This document shows, piece after piece, positions 43,379 through 47,365 of a stretch of DNA of 47,365 bases (position 1 is its first letter; each line of letters opens with the position of its first letter). The notes beneath the pieces are model-generated. The model was given only the letters and a program-made list of their open reading frames with translations, was not told the DNA's origin and did not search any database. The stretch is taken from contig PYJA01000134.1 in NCBI GenBank assembly GCA_003635185.1, positions 1 to 47,365 on the forward strand. Reading direction: 5' to 3'. Both the position numbers and the translations under genes were made by a program. This DNA comes from Candidatus Poribacteria bacterium. Lineage in GTDB: Bacteria; Poribacteria; WGA-4E; WGA-3G.

Positions 43379-43459
43379 TTGTAGCACAAACTGTTAGTTT
43401 GTGCTACCGTGGAACACGGGGAATCATGGCGAATGCGCGTATGGCATTCGCCATGATTC
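43379..43459. repeat. palindromic cores upstream of pstS
   Basis: TTGTAGCACAAACTGTTAGTTTGTGCTAC at about 43379-43407 is a dyad of the same core family as 6544 and 40995. A second palindrome follows, GAATCATGGCGAATGC at 43421-43436 with its complement at 43444-43459. Together they fill much of the 225-bp gap between the phosphoesterase gene and pstS. No clear Pho box was recognised. Confidence 0.7.
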
Positions 43460-43582
43460 ATACCGTTGATTTACTAACAGTTAGATCTACAAAAAATTGT
43501 TTATACCAAACTCACATTCATATTAAATTATAACACTCAATTGTTGCAAAAATAATACAAAATTGCGATTTTTTATAAACAA

Positions 43583-45508
43583 CTATTGCATATCGCGAAT
43601 TGTTGTCAGATTAGAAATGCTATCTAACTTTTGGTTGCTGTCATTGTAGACTTCCAACCCAATTTGCGCCCCATCCACCGAAAACAAGCAGAAATGTTTA
43701 TCAATAGCGAAAGCTTTAACCTTGTCAACCCACGGCACAGTTTTGTCTTGAACGTAATAAGGCGCACCACATCCGCCGCTGATAATCTGCCATACAGGAA
43801 ACTGAAATTCTGGATTGATTGTTGAATCTATCAAAGTACGACTGTAGTTATGTTCATCACCACAAAGCACGCCTAACACTTTGGATTTACTTGACACAAT
43901 TTTCCAAAACCTATTTCGCATATCAAGCACATCACCCATCGGGACATTTTTATCGTTGTAGCCACCAAGTTCACCTTGTCCAGGCGTTCCCCAATACATT
44001 GCATCTTTGACATGCCCACCGTTTGGAAAAGGAGGCTCATGGAGAATGATGAAAACCCAATCCACATTCAGGTCTTTTTGTGCAGCATCCAATTCTTTCT
44101 GCAGCCATTCCATCTGGTTTGGCATAACATACCCTTCCCTATTGCCGCCGAGGTGTTTTAGGGCGAGATTTATCGCTGTTTTATCCTGCGATTTTTGACT
44201 GAACGCGCTTAAATTCCTATAGCCGGTTGACCAATAATTTGAGTTCAGAGATATAAAGTGAATCCTACTATAAGTGAATGAATAGACGTTTTCATCGTAA
44301 GATGGTCCAACATCCTCACCGCCCATATCACGCCTACCTTTTGTTTCCGGCTTTGGCACACCCAATTCGTAGCGACTCCCGCGCGGATTGACAAACTCTT
44401 TTGCGAAAATTGTCTCAGCACTCTCTGCACCGACTGTGCCAGTAAATTGGATATAGTATTCACCTTGCTTGAGATGCGGCGCGGTAACTTTGTAATACTT
44501 CCCAACCTGCTCATGATTGCCGATGGATTCATAAAAAGGGATATTCGCGCCGACAGGTTGAATTGTTCGTTTCCACGTTTCAAGTTGCCACTCAAAATCC
44601 TGCACATCAGAGGTATAACCGTTGATAAGGTCACCACCGAAACAGACAAAATCCGCTTTTTTGTTATAGAGTTCTATTGCGAAACGTCCGAGATCTTTTG
44701 CATTGACTCCATTCTGTGCGCGCTCTCCTCCACCGACTCCAGCCCGGGAATCCGACATAAATCCAAACTTAAAAGAGGTTCTTGTTCCCTGTGTAGGTGC
44801 CGTTTTGAAAGTATACGGTGGCGTGTAGACACCATAATTTACCTGATAGGTATAGACGGTATTCGGTTTGAGTTTTGTAAGACGAACTTCATGTCGGATT
44901 GAAGGATCCAAAGACAAAAATTCTCGATTGTCCGACAAAACCCTTCCCTCCGTTGGGGTATCTGTTTCCCAAGAGATGACAGCAGAATCATGCGTAACGA
45001 GATCAACAAAAGGTCCTTCTGTTAAGGTAACAAGTGAAGTGTAGGTACCGGTCTTCGGTTCACCATCCCGTTTGTAGCGCAAACGCCGGTCATAAGCGCG
45101 TGTTGTTTGGACGCGTGAATCGAAAACCTCTATACGATAGACTATCGTGCCACCATTATTGGCAATCAACCCCGTATCGTAATGCACATCCTCAAGTTTG
45201 GAAATATCCATTTTGATTTTATGCCGTTTTTTATTGTCTTCAATGTGTGTTCCCTTTGCAACCTTACGATAACGTGGTGTTGTCAAGTTGCCTTCTGTAT
45301 GTGGAACACCGTAGTAAGCCACAGCTGGAGGGGTATCTATTAAGGTTTCAAACTCCACAACGACTGATGCTCCTTCAAACCCCGTTATAACGGGTTCTTT
45401 TGCCAAGAGCATGTCCTCACGGTAATCTATTGATGTCCAAGTTAATGTTTGTGCCAAGACTACTGGCGAAATCAAAAGCAGCCCGACACATATCAAGTAA
45501 TGTTTCAT
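43583..45508 (-). CDS. secreted metallophosphoesterase, purple-acid-phosphatase-like
   Basis: A 641-residue exported enzyme (signal peptide about residues 1-19, ending VVLAQ). The N-terminal half contains a fibronectin-III-like domain (about 160-240, SAVISWETDTPTEGRV to TYQVNYG...YTFKTAP). The catalytic metallophosphoesterase domain follows, with FMSDSRAG, CFGGDLINGY, ESIGNHEQ, IILHEPPFP and LCGDEHNYSR. The last motif usually reads GHxH; here the first His is Asp (GDEH), so metal binding may differ. It likely frees phosphate from organic esters outside the cytoplasm, which pstS then captures. Its place directly upstream of the pst genes supports this. Confidence 0.88.
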   Translation of the reverse strand: MKHYLICVGLLLISPVVLAQTLTWTSIDYREDMLLAKEPVITGFEGASVVVEFETLIDTPPAVAYYGVPHTEGNLTTPRYRKVAKGTHIEDNKKRHKIKMDISKLEDVHYDTGLIANNGGTIVYRIEVFDSRVQTTRAYDRRLRYKRDGEPKTGTYTSLVTLTEGPFVDLVTHDSAVISWETDTPTEGRVLSDNREFLSLDPSIRHEVRLTKLKPNTVYTYQVNYGVYTPPYTFKTAPTQGTRTSFKFGFMSDSRAGVGGGERAQNGVNAKDLGRFAIELYNKKADFVCFGGDLINGYTSDVQDFEWQLETWKRTIQPVGANIPFYESIGNHEQVGKYYKVTAPHLKQGEYYIQFTGTVGAESAETIFAKEFVNPRGSRYELGVPKPETKGRRDMGGEDVGPSYDENVYSFTYSRIHFISLNSNYWSTGYRNLSAFSQKSQDKTAINLALKHLGGNREGYVMPNQMEWLQKELDAAQKDLNVDWVFIILHEPPFPNGGHVKDAMYWGTPGQGELGGYNDKNVPMGDVLDMRNRFWKIVSSKSKVLGVLCGDEHNYSRTLIDSTINPEFQFPVWQIISGGCGAPYYVQDKTVPWVDKVKAFAIDKHFCLFSVDGAQIGLEVYNDSNQKLDSISNLTTIRDMQ

Positions 45509-45628
45509 TTCCGTTTCCTTTCATTTTAAATGTATTCTACGATTTTATACGAATTCTGAAAATTATACCACTTTATTTTTTGAATTGCTGATTACCTTAA
45601 TTTTGGTAAACCTAACGTCAAATTGGAC

Positions 45629-45670
45629 ACGCGAATTTAATTTGACAAAAATTAAATTCGCGTATATAAT
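45629..45670 (+). promoter_or_regulatory. consensus promoter inside a perfect operator-like palindrome
   Basis: TTGACA (45642-45647) and TATAAT (45665-45670) with a 17-bp spacer form a perfect sigma-70 consensus promoter. The -35 box is the loop of a perfect 13-bp inverted repeat, ACGCGAATTTAAT (45629-45641) and ATTAAATTCGCGT (45651-45663). A dimeric regulator bound there would block the promoter. The first annotated gene downstream starts 400 bp later, with its own promoter. Confidence 0.7.
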
Positions 45671-45681
45671 TTGTTAATAAT

Positions 45682-45797
45682 ACGAGTTGTGCTAAATAAC
45701 CTAATGTAAAATGTTATTTCACATAAGCGAAACGTTTTGTTCGTGTTTCCTATTGGTTGATATGCTTTTCAGTCCCGTAGGGACGATATGTTTATAT
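45682..45797 (+). repeat. family D dispersed element
   Basis: About 116 bp, from ACGAGTTGTGCTAAATAAC to the 25-bp unit AGTCCCGTAGGGACGATATG (unit 45771-45795). It is homologous over its length to the minus strand of 37183-37297. It starts about 12 bp after the -10 box at 45665, so it would form the 5' part of that promoter's transcript and might be a small RNA. Confidence 0.7.
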
Positions 45798-45911
45798 GAT
45801 AACACCTAATATCTGTGAAAATTACAAAAATAATTAGTTAACTGGCACAAGTCGTTAATAATAGAGAAAAACATAAGGATTTCGTAAATTTCTTGTTTTT
45901 TCGCAAAAAAG

Positions 45912-45940
45912 TTTACATTTTCTGAAACTTATGTTATAAT
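45912..45940 (+). promoter_or_regulatory. sigma-70 promoter of F5/8C-like gene
   Basis: TTTACA (45912-45917) and TATAAT (45935-45940) with a 17-bp spacer. The flanking sequence (TTTCGCAAAA before, GAAACTTAT in the spacer) recurs at 46840-46880 ahead of the paralogous gene start at 47321, where the -35 is TTGACA but the -10 is damaged (CATGAT). Confidence 0.72.
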
Positions 45941-46073
45941 AACTATATTAAGCCATGTAAAGTTGGTAAACAAAAAGAAAAACCGCACGCCATAATGGTA
46001 AAATGGGTGCAGTTTATTCAAACTCACTTACTCACGTAAAAGTGAGATTCATTTCTATAGGAGATTGAACATT

Positions 46074-46772
46074 ATGAAAATTATGTTTGTATTAGCAGGA
46101 TTTGTGTTGATGATAGCCTATTGTGTTATCGGCACGATCGACATAGCACAGGCGGAGGAAGTCTTGGGAACAGGAACGGCAGCACTCTTAGGAGGAGACC
46201 TAACCGACCCAGAAGACGATGGTGCCCCTGATGCAGATGAAGGTTACAATGCCATTTTCTCAGCCAATGAAGAACCCGGATTCGGGGGCGGTGAATTTTC
46301 GTTTAACGTCTTCGATAACATCCTTGGCGGCGGCAATGCCAAATGGTGCTGCGGACGTGGGGGCGGCATTCCGGAAGAAGGTCTACACGTGACAGCTGAA
46401 TTTGAGGAGCCGTACGCATTGACACACTTCACCGTATCTTCAGCGAACGATGTTCCTGCAAGGGACCCGACAGAGTGGGAAGTTCAGGGATCGAACGACG
46501 GTGAGGAGTTTACGGCTATCTTTTCTCACGATGGAGATAGCTTTTGGAGTGAACGACTGCAAGTCGTCCTTTTTGAGGCAGGGGAAGATTATGACCGTCA
46601 GACTACCGGATATCGGTTTTTTCGGCATGTTACTTTTAACACAGCATCGAACCCGGCTGGGGCGTACTTCCAAATTGGTGAAATTGAGTACTTCGGCGAT
46701 AATAATTTTACTGCCGTAGACCCTAAAGCCAAGCTCACAACCACATGGGGAAGCATCAAAAACGTCCGATAA
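46074..46772 (+). CDS. secreted F5/8 type C (discoidin)-like protein
   Basis: A 232-residue exported protein. The signal peptide covers about residues 1-27 (MKIMFVLAGFVLMIAYCVIG start). The mature part is a jelly-roll domain of the F5/8 type C kind, with LTHFTVSSANDVPARDPTEW, EVQGSNDGEEFTAIF, YRFFRHVTFNTAS and FQIGEIEYFGD. Such domains bind glycans or phospholipids. The C-terminus LTTTWGSIKNVR follows the domain and may be a short sorting tail, as I recall similar KLxTTWG tails in related proteins (inference). I chose ATG 46074, the start conserved with the paralogue at 47321; a TTG at 46065 is also in frame. Confidence 0.8.
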   Translation: MKIMFVLAGFVLMIAYCVIGTIDIAQAEEVLGTGTAALLGGDLTDPEDDGAPDADEGYNAIFSANEEPGFGGGEFSFNVFDNILGGGNAKWCCGRGGGIPEEGLHVTAEFEEPYALTHFTVSSANDVPARDPTEWEVQGSNDGEEFTAIFSHDGDSFWSERLQVVLFEAGEDYDRQTTGYRFFRHVTFNTASNPAGAYFQIGEIEYFGDNNFTAVDPKAKLTTTWGSIKNVR

Positions 46773-47320
46773 GCGCAAATATCGCACATTTTCTAAATCG
46801 GCTTGAATCCAGTCCTAACTTGGTTTGAACCGATTAAGGAATTTCGCAAAATAAAGTTGACATTTCCCGAAACTTATATCATGATAACGTGAGTTTGATA
46901 AAAGAATTATTAGACATTTTATGATTTAATCAGATTTTAGTGTTTAGACTTGGGACTTTGGACAATGAAAAACCGAGAAACGAATCATCATTTAGAGATA
47001 AACGCTTCAGATATCTATTGTCTGCGCGGAGATAGGGCAGGCATCCTGCTTGCTGGTTTCGTTTTAACATCCGGTTTTGAGTCCCCCCCCCCCTACGTTA
47101 CATTAAATATAACACATTGCAAAAACATAACTGTGGAAGTCCTTGCGGTTCTGCCGCTTTCGCGCTCGCACGTGCCTTTTGGCTCGTCGCGGGTTTTTGT
47201 TGTTATATTGAGAGGGACTCTAATATGTGTGAATCGTTATAATGTCTGTTATCAAACTCACGTAACTTAACGCGAAACTCACGTAAAAGTGAGATTCATT
47301 TCTATAGGAGGTTGAACGGC
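46773..47320. other. intergenic region between the two F5/8C-like paralogues
   Basis: It starts with a degenerate copy of the upstream promoter (TTGACA at 46857-46862). It then carries an inverted-repeat element (46888-47262) and ends with the duplicated 5' leader of the first gene: the hairpin CTCACGTAAAAGTGAG and the ribosome site TATAGGAG. An open frame from 46950 to 47270 has no ribosome site or family features and is probably not a gene. Confidence 0.6.
46888..47262. mobile_element. 375-bp inverted-repeat element with poly-C tract
   Basis: The ends are a perfect 14-bp inverted repeat, CGTGAGTTTGATAA and TTATCAAACTCACG, flanked by TAA on both sides. The outer 8 bases, CGTGAGTT, equal the ends of the IS982-type element at 1-1010. 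It interrupts what is otherwise a duplicated promoter and leader. An 11-base C run lies at 47083-47093. Probably a non-autonomous element; a recombination remnant is the alternative. Confidence 0.65.
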
Positions 47321-47365
47321 ATGAAAATTATATTGGTATTAGCAGGATTTGTGTTGATGATAGTC
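47321..47365 (+). CDS. start of a second F5/8C-like paralogue (cut by window end)
   Basis: Only 15 codons are visible, MKIILVLAGFVLMIV, a signal peptide nearly identical to that of the gene at 46074. The preceding 50 bases, including the CTCACGTAAAAGTGAG hairpin and TATAGGAGGTTGAAC, are also almost identical. This indicates tandem duplication. The product beyond the window cannot be seen. Confidence 0.7.
   Translation, partial: MKIILVLAGFVLMIV

Noticed and set aside
46950..47270. 106-codon open frame
   Set aside because: It lies within an inverted-repeat element, spans a poly-C tract, has no ribosome binding site and looks like translated repeat DNA.

Overview
The window looks like a chromosomal segment of a diderm (Gram-negative type) bacterium of moderate-to-low GC. 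Lipobox lipoproteins, a probable outer-membrane beta-barrel, MtaB, RsmE and Pst genes support this. The many short palindromic transposon-like repeats, the Rpn-type nuclease, the secreted F5/8C-like paralogues and the peptidase fusion remind me of uncultured Poribacteria-like genomes. That assignment is an impression and no marker here proves it.

Layout. 1-1010: an IS982-type insertion sequence. 1112-6503: a housekeeping run of small membrane protein, yggS, proC, yggT, an isoleucyl-tRNA synthetase-like gene and lspA. This is the classical ileS-lspA locus, but the synthetase has lost the HIGH, KMSKS and editing motifs while keeping the whole fold and four Cys pairs. 6683-8800: an unknown exported protein and an Rpn/PD-(D/E)XK nuclease. 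8901-14831: fmt, a PASTA protein, rpe (apparently starting at ATT), rsmE, mtaB and a lipoprotein of the endonuclease/exonuclease/phosphatase fold. 14925-19615: two solitary lipoprotein solute receptors, one a tandem double-domain protein. 19737-28797: a PD40-PA-M28-PDZ peptidase, a DTE-like sugar epimerase, a small membrane protein, a TlpA-like protein with an in-frame UGA at its redox site (probable selenoprotein) coupled to a membrane c-type cytochrome, transketolase and an acidic TPR protein.

29551-34276: a beta-barrel candidate, an SLC12-like cation-chloride cotransporter and an MscS channel. 34450-45508, all on the minus strand: an elaborated phosphate cluster. It holds a purple-acid-phosphatase-like enzyme, pstS, a DUF805-PstC fusion, pstA, two K+ channel genes, three divergent PstB-like ATPases, an extra PstA-like permease and phoU. 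The three ATPases carry complementary defects in signature, Q-loop and H-loop, which suggests asymmetric heterodimers. 46074-end: a secreted F5/8C-like protein followed by the truncated start of a paralogue.

Intergenic DNA is dominated by at least six families of short inverted-repeat elements, several with clear target-site duplications. Palindromic core modules recur both inside these elements and alone. No rRNA, tRNA or CRISPR array was found.
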